Assembly: GCA_050701635.1 (NCBI GenBank)
Contig: JBOGDF010000004.1
Coordinates: 1 to 40,127 of the forward strand
Length of the DNA: 40,127 nt
Direction of reading: 5' to 3'
Source of the DNA: WHSM01 sp050701635
GTDB lineage: Bacteria; Actinomycetota; Actinomycetes; Mycobacteriales; Micromonosporaceae
This document shows positions 15,623 through 22,929 of the stretch, piece by piece; the stretch's first letter is position 1; the number at the start of each line of letters is the position of its first letter. The notes under the pieces were generated by a model. It saw only the letters and a program-made list of their open reading frames with translations. It made no database searches and was not told the origin of the DNA. The position numbers and the translations under genes were made by a program.

Positions 15623-17251
15623 TCAGGTAACTGTGATCTTCGTGTAGTCGGGGTTGTAGTCGATGACGTCGTACTCAACGTTGTCCACGTTGTCGTTGTA
15701 CGCCATCGCGCTCTGACCGAACCACAGCGGGATCACCGGCAGGTCTTCGAGGATGATGTCCTCGGCGGCCTGGTACTTCTCGATGCCCTCTTCCAGCGAC
15801 GCGGCCTTGTCACCCTCGGCGACAAGCTTGTCGACCTCGGCGTTGCTGTACGCGCTGCTGTTGGAGGAACCCTGCGTGCCGTACAGCGGCTTGATGTAGT
15901 TCTCCATCGACGGGTAGTCCATCACCCAGCCGAGACGGAACGGGCCGGTGTACTTCTTCTGGTCGCCCACCTCGAGGTACTCGGCGAACTCCAGGTCGCC
16001 CTTGAGCTCGTACTCGATGCCCAGGACGTCCTTGATCTGGTTACCGACGGCCTGAACCCACTTGTCGTGGCTGGCGCCCGCGTTGAACCAGAGCTGGAGC
16101 TTCTTGCCCGCCGGCCAGCCGCCTGCTTCCTTCAGCAGAGCCTTGGCCTTGTCGGGGTCGGGGTCGCAGTACTTGCAGGCGTCGTCGCGGCTACCCGGAA
16201 CGATCGGGGAGACCACGCTGTGCGCCGGCGCGAACCGGTCGGAGAAGATCTCCTTGATGATCTCCTTGCGGTCGATCGCGAGCGACAGTGCCTGGCGGAT
16301 CTTCTTGTTCTTCAGTTCCGGCACGTACTGCGGCAGGCCGAGGTAGGTGAAGGTCGAGGTCGGCTCCTCGATGAAGCGGTCGCCGAACGTGCCACGAGCC
16401 TCTTCTACCTTGTCCACCGGGACGCTGCCCATCATGTCGATCTCGCCGGACTGCAGCGACGCGTACGCCGAAGCGTCGTCCTTGAAGATCTTGAAGGTCA
16501 GCTTCTCCAGCTTGGCCTTGTTGCCCTTGTAGTCGTCGTTGCGGACGGTCTTGATCTCGCGCTTGTGCTCCCACTTGCCGACCATCTTGAACGGCCCGTT
16601 GCCGATCGGGGAGCTCTCGCACGACTTGACGTCTTCCAGGCAGGCCTTCGCCATCGGGTTGAAGGCGGTGTAGCCCAGCACGAGGGCGAAGTTGGAGAAC
16701 GGCTCGGTCAGCGACACCGTGAAGCTGTAGTCGTCCAGCTTCTTCAGACCGGACAGTTTGTCGGTCTTCGGCTCCGGCGCCTCCTTCGGGCCGTCACCGT
16801 CAGGGTCCTCACCCGACTGCAGGTCGGCGTAGCCCTCGATGCGGTCGAAGAAGTAGCTGTTGCCCTGCGCGTTCGGACCGTAGGCGCCGTAGTTCCACGC
16901 GTTGATGAAGGAGTCAGCGTTGACCGCCTCACCGTTGTGGAACTTCCAGCCCTGCTTGAGCTTGATGGTCCACAGCTTCTTGTCCGTGGAGTCGATCGAG
17001 TCGGCGATCACGTTGACGGGCTTGCCGTCCTTGTCGTAGTCGATCAGGCTCGTGTAGAGGACCTGAAGGACGGTGCCGCCCTGTGTCTCGTTGGTGTTGG
17101 TGGGGAGCAGGTGCTCGGGCTCGCCGATGTGAACCTTCAGCTCACCGCCGGCCTTTCCGTCTCCGTCACCTGCACCGCCACCGCAAGCGGTGGCGAATAG
17201 CGCGACCGCGGCACCAACCGCGATCAGACGCATACTTTTCAACCCGCGCAT
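15623..17251 (-). CDS. Peptide ABC transporter substrate-binding lipoprotein (SBP family 5)
   Basis: The extracytoplasmic receptor of the importer, with 542 residues. The N-terminus is a lipoprotein signal (MRGLKSMRLIAVGAAVALFATAC) with the lipobox cysteine at residue 23, followed by a Gly/Asp linker. The body has the family-5 fold signatures KLKQGWKFHNGEAVNADSF and IRQALSLAIDRKEI, and ends with the usual PVIPLWFG segment. ATG 17251 follows GGGAGG at about seven bases. It is the first and probably most expressed gene of the operon, since a stem-loop follows it. The peptide ligand cannot be predicted. Confidence 0.93.
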   Translation of the reverse strand: MRGLKSMRLIAVGAAVALFATACGGGAGDGDGKAGGELKVHIGEPEHLLPTNTNETQGGTVLQVLYTSLIDYDKDGKPVNVIADSIDSTDKKLWTIKLKQGWKFHNGEAVNADSFINAWNYGAYGPNAQGNSYFFDRIEGYADLQSGEDPDGDGPKEAPEPKTDKLSGLKKLDDYSFTVSLTEPFSNFALVLGYTAFNPMAKACLEDVKSCESSPIGNGPFKMVGKWEHKREIKTVRNDDYKGNKAKLEKLTFKIFKDDASAYASLQSGEIDMMGSVPVDKVEEARGTFGDRFIEEPTSTFTYLGLPQYVPELKNKKIRQALSLAIDRKEIIKEIFSDRFAPAHSVVSPIVPGSRDDACKYCDPDPDKAKALLKEAGGWPAGKKLQLWFNAGASHDKWVQAVGNQIKDVLGIEYELKGDLEFAEYLEVGDQKKYTGPFRLGWVMDYPSMENYIKPLYGTQGSSNSSAYSNAEVDKLVAEGDKAASLEEGIEKYQAAEDIILEDLPVIPLWFGQSAMAYNDNVDNVEYDVIDYNPDYTKITVT

Positions 17252-17451
17252 GTACTGCCTCCCAAGGCGCTCGCGGAGTTAACGTGAACTGCGCCTCACC
17301 CTGACTCCTCTACCAGGTGCCCTGGAAGCGACGTTATCCACTCGATACCCACCCGGGACGCACCCGAGACGGCCCCTTGGCCAATGGTCACGCTCAGTTG
17401 ATCTTGATCTTGGGGTACGCGTACCGGCGCGGGTGTGGCATACTTCGGTGC
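17252..17451. other. Divergent promoter region between the peptide transporter operon and the chorismate mutase leader
   Basis: No gene is seen. It must contain the leftward promoter of the transporter operon and the rightward promoter of the attenuator transcript. A nine-base direct repeat GTGGCATAC occurs at 17435-17443 and 17452-17460. The first copy includes a -10-like CATACT at 17439-17444. Confidence 0.45.
17439..17444 (+). promoter_or_regulatory. Candidate -10 element for the chorismate mutase leader transcript
   Basis: CATACT would place the transcript start near 17451-17452, which coincides with the GTG of the leader peptide. The leader would then be translated from a leaderless or nearly leaderless mRNA, common in actinobacteria. 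No good -35 hexamer is visible. Confidence 0.3.
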
Positions 17452-17514
17452 GTGGCATACGCGACGCGATTTTTTTATGGCTACCGGATCCCGGCAGCCA
17501 TCGGTCGCGCCTGA
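17452..17514 (+). CDS. Aromatic-rich leader peptide upstream of chorismate mutase (attenuator leader)
   Basis: A 20-codon frame starting with GTG 17452 and ending with TGA 17512-17514. It begins VAYATRFFYGY, so five of the first eleven residues are Phe or Tyr. The Phe codons are TTT-TTT and the next Tyr is TAT, codons scarcely used in the surrounding genes, which take TTC and TAC. That is what one expects of a peptide whose translation speed reports charged tRNA-Phe and tRNA-Tyr. The stop lies 18 bases before a terminator hairpin, and the gene beyond, chorismate mutase, is the committed step to Phe and Tyr. The start is inferred; no ribosome site precedes it, fitting leaderless translation. 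Confidence 0.7.
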   Translation: MAYATRFFYGYRIPAAIGRA

Positions 17515-17560
17515 GCCACAACGACCAACCGCCGCCCCGGGTCCGCTACCCGGGGCGTTT
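17479..17560 (+). promoter_or_regulatory. Putative Phe/Tyr transcription attenuator of chorismate mutase
   Basis: Four RNA segments show the classical layout. Segments 1 and 2 form a hairpin over the leader Tyr codons: GGCTaCCGG (17479-17487) with CCGGcAGCC (17491-17499). Segments 3 and 4 form a perfect 10-bp terminator: CGCCCCGGGT (17533-17542) and ACCCGGGGCG (17548-17557), loop CCGCT, followed by TTTGCGTTT. The alternative pairing CGGAtCCCGG (17485-17494) with CCGGGTCCG (17537-17545) gives 9 bp with one bulged base and is mutually exclusive with both other stems. A ribosome stalled at the Phe-Phe-Tyr codons would open hairpin 1-2 and favour this antiterminator. Confidence 0.65.
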
Positions 17561-17618
17561 GCGTTTCCGGAGTGCGGACCCCCTGGGCACCAGTCAGACC
17601 AAACCCAAGGAGCACCCG

Positions 17619-17909
17619 ATGACCGCCCCGGCCACCTCACAGACCTCCGACCCGCACGGCTCTGATCCCGGTGGGCGGATCGCCCACCTCCGCACACGTA
17701 TCGACCAGATCGACGACGAGCTGATCACCCTGTGGCAGGAGCGCGCCGCGCTCTCGCAGGAGGTGGGCAGCACCCGGATCGCGAGCGGCGGCACCCGGCT
17801 CGTACTGTCCCGGGAGCGCGAGATCCTGGAACGTTTCCGTACCGCCCTGGGGTCCGACGGCACCCAGCTGGGGCTGCTGATCCTGCGCGCCGGACGCGGG
17901 CCGCTCTGA
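17619..17909 (+). CDS. Chorismate mutase, AroQ-delta type
   Basis: Converts chorismate to prephenate, the branch point to Phe and Tyr. The protein has 96 residues in one all-helical domain: IAHLRTRIDQIDDELITLWQERAALSQEVGSTR, then LVLSREREILERF. The conserved Arg of helix 1 (LRTRIDQID) and the RE(R/I)E segment are present. Length and sequence resemble M. tuberculosis Rv0948c, an enzyme of low activity until it binds DAHP synthase; the same partnership is plausible here. ATG 17619 follows AAGGAG. It has its own attenuator upstream and a deacetylase gene 19 bases downstream. Confidence 0.93.
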   Translation: MTAPATSQTSDPHGSDPGGRIAHLRTRIDQIDDELITLWQERAALSQEVGSTRIASGGTRLVLSREREILERFRTALGSDGTQLGLLILRAGRGPL

Positions 17910-17928
17910 CACCCGTACCATCGCGCGG

Positions 17929-18660
17929 GTGAGCTTTCCGCCGTCACCTGAGCCGGTGCCGGACATACGTCGCGTACTGGCGGTCTTCGCGCATCCGGAC
18001 GATATCGACTTCGGCGCGGCGGGCAGTGTGGCCCGCTGGGTGGCCGAGGGCATCGAGGTGACATACCTGCTGGTCACCAGGGGCGAGGCCGGCGGGTTCG
18101 ACGCCACACCGCGGGAGGAGATTCCGCGGATCCGGGAGGCCGAGCAGCGGGCCGCCGCCGAGGCGGTGGGCGTCACCACGGTGGAATTCCTCGATGGGTA
18201 CGCCGATGGCGCGGTCTACCCTTCGCATCCGCTGCGGCGCGACATCGCGCGGGCGATCCGCCGGCACCGGCCGCAGCGCGTACTCACCAATTCTCCGGTC
18301 CCGAGGTGGGACTTCCTCGGCGGACCGAACCACCCCGACCACACCGCCGTCGGCCAGGCCACCTGCGCCGCGATCTACCCCGACGCCCGCAACCCGTACG
18401 CCCATCCCGAGCTGAGCGAGCTCTCGCCCTGGTCGGTGGGTGAGGTGTGGTTCTCCGGCGGGCCCGGGCCGGACCACGTCGTGGACGTCACCGACACCGT
18501 CAAGCAGAAGTTCGCCGCGCTGCGCAGCCACCCCAGCCAGCTCCCCGACCCCGACGCCATGGAGCAGCGGCTGCGCCGGTTCATGGAGATCAACGCCCAG
18601 ACCGCCGGCCTCCCCGCCGGCCGACTGGCCGAATCCTTCTCGATCGTCAAATGCCTGTAG
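17929..18660 (+). CDS. PIG-L/LmbE-family zinc deacetylase
   Basis: A 243-residue hydrolase of the family that includes MshB and Mca. The N-terminal zinc-binding signature AHPDDID lies at about residues 22-28. A second ligand is in the NHPDHTAVG segment (His-Pro-Asp-His). Family members remove acetyl groups from N-acetylglucosaminyl compounds or cleave mycothiol conjugates. MshB and Mca are usually somewhat longer (about 290-300 residues), so this is probably a general LmbE-like deacetylase of unknown substrate. GTG 17929 follows chorismate mutase by 19 bases and the two are likely co-transcribed. The stop is immediately followed by the palindromic repeat. Confidence 0.88.
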   Translation: MSFPPSPEPVPDIRRVLAVFAHPDDIDFGAAGSVARWVAEGIEVTYLLVTRGEAGGFDATPREEIPRIREAEQRAAAEAVGVTTVEFLDGYADGAVYPSHPLRRDIARAIRRHRPQRVLTNSPVPRWDFLGGPNHPDHTAVGQATCAAIYPDARNPYAHPELSELSPWSVGEVWFSGGPGPDHVVDVTDTVKQKFAALRSHPSQLPDPDAMEQRLRRFMEINAQTAGLPAGRLAESFSIVKCL

Positions 18661-18757
18661 CCGTCTCAGGTGTTCGCTGGTGGTGTTCGCACAAGGCGCC
18701 GTGTGGCCGGAGGCCACATAAGCCGCGGAGAACGCCGCCAGCGGGCAGCTGAGGCGG
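18661..18757. repeat. Structured palindromic repeat, copy B (also convergent terminator)
   Basis: It fills the 98-base gap between two convergent genes, starting one base after the deacetylase stop and ending one base before the response regulator stop codon. The outer arms CCGTCTCAGGTG (18661-18672) and CAGCTGAGGCGG (18746-18757) pair with one mismatch. CGCTGGTGGTGTTC (18675-18688) then pairs with GAACGCCGCCAGCG (18730-18743), with G-U pairs on the plus-strand RNA. The core CGCACAAGGCGCC - TGTGGCC/GGCCACA hairpin - AAGCCGCGGAGAACGC matches copy A (11306-11412). Confidence 0.75.
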
Positions 18758-18758
18758 C

Positions 18759-19409
18759 TCACACCAGGCGGCGGTCGGCGGCCCAGCGGGAGAGCTCGTA
18801 GCGGTTGGTCATCTGGAGCTTGCGGAGCACGTTCGACACGTGGGTCTCGACGGTCTTGATCGAGATGAACAGCTCCTTGGCGATCTCCTTGTACGCGTAC
18901 CCCCGGGCCAGCAGCCGCAGCACCTCGCGCTCCCGGTTGGTGAGCTGGTCCAGCTCAGGGTCGCTGACCGCGGCGTCGCCCTTCGCGGCGAAGGCGTCGA
19001 GCACGAACCCGGCCAGCCGCGGGCTGAACACCGCGTCCCCATCGGCCACCCGGCGGATCGCCGCCACCAGCTCCTCGCCCGAAATGGTCTTCGTGACGTA
19101 GCCCCGGGCGCCGGCCCGGATCAGGCCGATCACGTCCTCGGCGGCGTCGGAGACCGACAGCGCGAGGAAGCGTACGTCCGGGTGGCTGCCGCGGATCTGC
19201 TCCAGCACCGCCCGCCCACCGCCGTCCGGCATGTGTACGTCGAGCAGCACCACGTCCGGCTGGGTGGCCGCGATCCGGGTCACCGCCTCGGCGACGCTGC
19301 CCGCCTCGCCGACCAGCTCCACGGCGGTGCCCAGCTCGGCGCGTACCCCGGCGCGGAACATCGCGTGGTCGTCGACCAGGAACACCCGCAGTGGTGCCGA
19401 CTCAGTCAT
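18759..19409 (-). CDS. LuxR-type (NarL/FixJ) response regulator
   Basis: A 216-residue DNA-binding response regulator. The receiver domain spans about 7-125, with acidic pair DD at 13-14, phosphoacceptor Asp57 in VVLLDVHMPDGGG and conserved Lys in YVTKTISGEE. The C-terminal LuxR helix-turn-helix runs from LTNREREVLRLLARG to KTVETHVSNVLRKLQ. ATG 19409 overlaps the kinase stop by eight bases, so it is co-translated with the adjacent histidine kinase. It probably controls the divergent PspC/LiaF-like genes and itself. That target is inferred from position only. Confidence 0.95.
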   Translation of the reverse strand: MTESAPLRVFLVDDHAMFRAGVRAELGTAVELVGEAGSVAEAVTRIAATQPDVVLLDVHMPDGGGRAVLEQIRGSHPDVRFLALSVSDAAEDVIGLIRAGARGYVTKTISGEELVAAIRRVADGDAVFSPRLAGFVLDAFAAKGDAAVSDPELDQLTNREREVLRLLARGYAYKEIAKELFISIKTVETHVSNVLRKLQMTNRYELSRWAADRRLV

Positions 19410-20778
19410 CGCTGTTCTCCTCAGCCTTTACCGGCAGCATCAGCCGCACTTCGGTGCCCTCGCCCGGGGCGGTACGCACCTCGGCGCGCCCGCCGTGCCG
19501 CTGCATCCGGCCGATGATGGAACCGCGTACGCCGTGGCGATCGTCGTCCACAGTGGACAGGTCGAATCCGGTGCCGCGGTCGCGTACGAACACCGACAGC
19601 AGCGCCGGCTCGACCTCGGCGTACAGGGACACCGTACGCACCCCGGAGTGTCGCGCGGCGTTGACCAGCGCCTCGCGGGCCGCCGCGACCAGCGCGGCGA
19701 CGTGCGGATCGACCGGCCGGTCCCCCACCACCACGGTGTCCACCTCGACCGCGTACGCGTTCTCCACCTCGGCGCTGACCTGCTCCAGCGCGGCGGCGAG
19801 CCGCTCGGTCGGCGAACCCGCCGGGCGATACAACCAGTTACGAAGGCTGCGTTCCTGGCTGCGCGCCAGCCGCCCCACCTCCACCTGGTCGCCGGCGTTG
19901 CGCTGGATCAGCGCCAGGGTGTGCAGCACCTGGTCGTGCACCAGCGCCGCCACCTCGGCGCGCTCCCGCTCCGCGATCCGGGCTTCCCGTTCGGTACGCA
20001 GCTGGGTGATGCTGCCCCACAGCAGCGGCCCGAACACCACCGCCAGCCCGCCGATCGCGATCACGGTGAACAGCACGCCGTTGAGCAGCGAGGTCAGGCC
20101 GGCGTTGGACAGCGGCGAGAACACCGCGATCATGCCGATGATGCCGAACAGCACCAGCCCCGCGCCCACCCCGATCCGGATCCCGGAGGCGCGCGGGTGG
20201 TCGCTGAAGTAGCGGAACGCCGGCACCGCGCTGGACCACTGGCGGCGCCGCTCCGGGTCGGCCTGGTGCCAGATGATCCCGGCGCCGACCGCGACCAGCG
20301 CCACCAGCCAGCCGAACGCCCCCCACATCCCGGACACGCCGCTGAGCAGCGCGATCAGCTGGATGCCCAGCGCCAGGGCACCGAACGCCACCAGCTGCGC
20401 GGCGTCCCGCCGGGTGCGCGGCTGATCCGGGCCGGCGTCCTGGATCGGCACCAGGGCCCAGTAGGCGGCGTACAGCACCGCACCGAGGCCGCCCAGGCAG
20501 GCGAGCGCGACGAAGGCCAGCCGGATCGAGGTCGGCGACACCCGCAGGTGCTGCGCGATGCCCACCGCCACCCCGGCCACCAGCCGGCCCTCGGTGACCC
20601 GGTACAGCTTGGGCTTTCCGGGCGCGGTGGCGTACGGGGCTCCCACCGAGGCCCGTACCGGTGGGGGCTGCGGGAGCTCCGTACGGTCTGCCGGCGGTAC
20701 GCCGATCGATGTGCTGATGACCCTGCCCTCGCTGGGTACGCGCTCGCGACGCTTCGAATGTAGCGATTCGATCGTCAC
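19402..20778 (-). CDS. PspC-domain sensor histidine kinase
   Basis: A membrane histidine kinase of 458 residues. A PspC domain (about 55-112: KLYRVTEGRLVAGVAVGIAQHL) supplies one amphipathic and one membrane helix. Further membrane segments lie at about 128-170 and 200-255. The HisKA_3-like dimerisation segment carries His281 in ALVHDQVLHTLAL. The ATPase domain shows N-box REALVNAARHSG, G-box DRGTGFD and a final GTEVRLMLP. PspC domains sense envelope stress in related systems. GTG 20778 is the only plausible start seen, but the first 50 residues are low-complexity, so the start is uncertain. It is divergent from a second PspC protein. Confidence 0.92.
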   Translation of the reverse strand: MTIESLHSKRRERVPSEGRVISTSIGVPPADRTELPQPPPVRASVGAPYATAPGKPKLYRVTEGRLVAGVAVGIAQHLRVSPTSIRLAFVALACLGGLGAVLYAAYWALVPIQDAGPDQPRTRRDAAQLVAFGALALGIQLIALLSGVSGMWGAFGWLVALVAVGAGIIWHQADPERRRQWSSAVPAFRYFSDHPRASGIRIGVGAGLVLFGIIGMIAVFSPLSNAGLTSLLNGVLFTVIAIGGLAVVFGPLLWGSITQLRTEREARIAERERAEVAALVHDQVLHTLALIQRNAGDQVEVGRLARSQERSLRNWLYRPAGSPTERLAAALEQVSAEVENAYAVEVDTVVVGDRPVDPHVAALVAAAREALVNAARHSGVRTVSLYAEVEPALLSVFVRDRGTGFDLSTVDDDRHGVRGSIIGRMQRHGGRAEVRTAPGEGTEVRLMLPVKAEENSDD

Positions 20779-20896
20779 ACGGTTACGCGGCGTACGACCA
20801 CAGGTTCTTCCCGGAGCTTCGGCGTACCGGAAACTCAGGGTCTACTCAGGGTTACCACCCGAAGCGGGGCGTCGCATGAAGGGACAGGATGGGCTC

Positions 20897-22678
20897 ATGA
20901 CCGACACCAGCGCCGGCCACGGCGCCACATCCACGGAGGCGGCACCGCCCGGACCAAGTCTCGCCGGGCGGTACGGGCTGATCCGGCCGCGCACCGAACG
21001 GCAGATCGCGGGAGTATGCGCCGGGATCGCCCGGGCCACCCAGACCGACCCGCTGCTGTGGCGGGTGCTGGTCGCCGTCGGGGTGCTGTTCGGCGGGATC
21101 GGGCTGGTGGCGTACCTGCTGGGGTGGCTGTTGATGCCGGAGGAGGGCGACACCGGCTCACCGCTGGAAGCGCTGTTCGGGCGGGGCCGCTCCACCACGT
21201 CGGCCGGAGTCACGGTGCTGCTCGCCGCCGCCACCACGCTGCTGCTGATCCTTACCGTGCAGTGGACCCCGCTCGCGTTGCTGGTGCTGGCCGGGATCGC
21301 CTACCTGCTCTACCGCCAGGTGCACCCGTACCGCCCCGGCGGTCCGCCCACGGATTCGCCGGCCGCCGGCCCGCCCGGCCCGGTGCCGCCCGGTCCGGTG
21401 CCGCCCGGCCCCATGCCGAGCGATCCGGTGCCGCCGGCTGCAGACCGGCCCGGGCCCTACCCACCCCGATGGATCCCACCCGGCGCCACCGCTGCGCCGG
21501 ACCCGGCGGCCGCACCCGAGCAGGCCACCTCCGCGCAGACCGCACCTGAGCAGGCCACCTCCGCGCAGACCGAATCAGACGCCACCGCCCCGCCGCAGGC
21601 CGAGCCGGACGCGACCGCGTCCCCGCAGGTCGAGCCGGACGCCACCGCGTCCCCGCAGGCCGAGCCGGACGCCGCCCCGTCCTCGCCGGGCGAGCCGGAC
21701 GCTACCGCGCCGCAGCCGGAACCCGATGTCGCTGCGGAGCCGCGGGGCGAGTCGGATCAGGCCGCGGAGGGTGAGGCGGACGGCACCGAGGGCGTGGAGT
21801 CGCGGCTCGCCGCGGAGGCTCCGGGTACGGTCGCCGCGGTCGGGGTACGGCGGGAGACGGTGACGGTGCCCGTACCCCCGGAAGAGCAGGAGCCGGGCGA
21901 CTCCGGTGAGGGCTCGCCCCCCGCCACCACCGACTGGCAGGCGGAACCGCCGGCGCGGCCAGGGCACAACCAGCCCTCGCTGCTGGAGGCAGCCGAGCAC
22001 TACCGCACCGGGCAGTACGCCGCGCCCGACACCGCCGAATGGCCCGCCGCTCCGAAGCCGGAGGCGCCGGCGAAGCAGTCGTCGCGGCTGGGCCGGGTCG
22101 CGCTGTTCGCGGTGCTGATCGCGCTCGGGCTGGTGGCGGCGCTCGACCTGTCCGGCGGCCGGCTGGGCATCGGGGCGTACGCCGCCGCTGCGCTCGCGGT
22201 GATCGGCGCCGCGCTGGTGGTCGGTACGTGGGTCGGCCGGGCGCGCTGGCTGATCTGGATCGGTGCGACGCTCTCGCTGGTGCTGGCGGTCAGCGCGGCG
22301 ATCGACACCGTGGACGTCACCATGGACGGCGGCCAGACCTGGCGGCCGCACAGCGTGGCGGAGATCCAGTCCGCGTACGAGATCGACCTGGGCGACGGAA
22401 AGCTGGACCTGCGGCAGGTCGACTTCACCGGGCAGGACGTCACGATCCGGGCCACCGTGAACGCCGGCAACCTGAAGATCCTGCTGCCGCCCGACGTCGA
22501 CGTCACCGGCGACGCGTCGGTGAAGTACGGGAACGCGGAGATCTTCGACGAGGAGATCAACGCCGGCAGCGGCATCGACCGTGAGTTCACCAACCTGGGC
22601 GCGGACGGCAAGGCCGGTCCCGGCTCGATCACGCTGCTGGCGACCGTCAACGCGGGCAATCTGGAGGTTCAGCGATGA
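20897..22678 (+). CDS. PspC domain / LiaF-like membrane protein with long disordered linker
   Basis: A 593-residue protein in four parts. Part 1 is a PspC domain at about 27-82 (RQIAGVCAGIARATQTDPLLWR). Part 2 is two further membrane segments up to about 140. Part 3 is a linker of about 250 residues rich in Pro, Ala, Glu and Asp, with tandem repeats (EQATSAQTAP twice, EPDATASPQ-like several times). Part 4 is three or four membrane helices and a C-terminal LiaF/toastrack-type beta domain (IRATVNAGNLKILLPPDVDV). In LiaFSR- and Psp-type systems such proteins modulate the kinase. The start is taken as ATG 20897; ATG 20876 is an alternative. A much longer open frame upstream lies over the divergent kinase and is not credible. 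Confidence 0.88.
   Translation: MTDTSAGHGATSTEAAPPGPSLAGRYGLIRPRTERQIAGVCAGIARATQTDPLLWRVLVAVGVLFGGIGLVAYLLGWLLMPEEGDTGSPLEALFGRGRSTTSAGVTVLLAAATTLLLILTVQWTPLALLVLAGIAYLLYRQVHPYRPGGPPTDSPAAGPPGPVPPGPVPPGPMPSDPVPPAADRPGPYPPRWIPPGATAAPDPAAAPEQATSAQTAPEQATSAQTESDATAPPQAEPDATASPQVEPDATASPQAEPDAAPSSPGEPDATAPQPEPDVAAEPRGESDQAAEGEADGTEGVESRLAAEAPGTVAAVGVRRETVTVPVPPEEQEPGDSGEGSPPATTDWQAEPPARPGHNQPSLLEAAEHYRTGQYAAPDTAEWPAAPKPEAPAKQSSRLGRVALFAVLIALGLVAALDLSGGRLGIGAYAAAALAVIGAALVVGTWVGRARWLIWIGATLSLVLAVSAAIDTVDVTMDGGQTWRPHSVAEIQSAYEIDLGDGKLDLRQVDFTGQDVTIRATVNAGNLKILLPPDVDVTGDASVKYGNAEIFDEEINAGSGIDREFTNLGADGKAGPGSITLLATVNAGNLEVQR
21518..21680 (+). repeat. In-frame tandem repeats in the PspC/LiaF-like gene
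   Basis: Two near-identical 30-base units (GAGCAGGCCACCTCCGCGCA...) lie at about 21518-21577. They are followed by roughly 30-base units starting GACGCCACCGCGTCCCCGCA or variants. All unit lengths are multiples of three, so repeat-number changes would alter linker length without breaking the frame. Confidence 0.7.
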
Positions 22679-22887
22679 GGGCGCACCGTACCGACACCGG
22701 GTCGTTGATCTTCGGGTTGCTGTTCCTCGGCGTCGCCGGGTGGTGGCTGCTGGCGCAGATCACCGACCTGGCGATCGGGCTCGACGGGCTGGGCTGGATG
22801 ATCGCCGGCGCGCTGGTGGTGGTGGGCGTACTGGGAGTGCTCGGGGCGCTGCGCTCCGGCCGCCGGGATCCCGCCGCCGAGGACTAG
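22675..22887 (+). CDS. Small two-helix membrane protein
   Basis: A 70-residue protein with two hydrophobic segments, SLIFGLLFLGVAGWWLLAQI (about 10-29) and MIAGALVVVGVLGVLGAL (about 42-59), and a charged C-terminus. ATG 22675 overlaps the stop of the PspC/LiaF-like gene (ATGA), so the two are translationally coupled. It is probably an accessory part of the same envelope-stress module. I recognise no named family. Confidence 0.8.
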   Translation: MRAHRTDTGSLIFGLLFLGVAGWWLLAQITDLAIGLDGLGWMIAGALVVVGVLGVLGALRSGRRDPAAED

Positions 22888-22929
22888 GCCGGCGGTCGCG
22901 GCAGCTCTGGCGCTGCATATGCTGGCTGG

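Noticed and set aside
17435..17665. The alternative leader frame beginning VAYFGAWHTRRDFF at 17435
   Set aside because: Also aromatic-rich, but it runs through the terminator without a stop and into the chorismate mutase start, so it does not fit an attenuator leader.
20558..20896. Upstream extension of the PspC/LiaF-like protein by 113 codons
   Set aside because: It would overlap the divergent kinase gene and its promoter. The residues are low-complexity, and ATG 20897 directly precedes the PspC domain.
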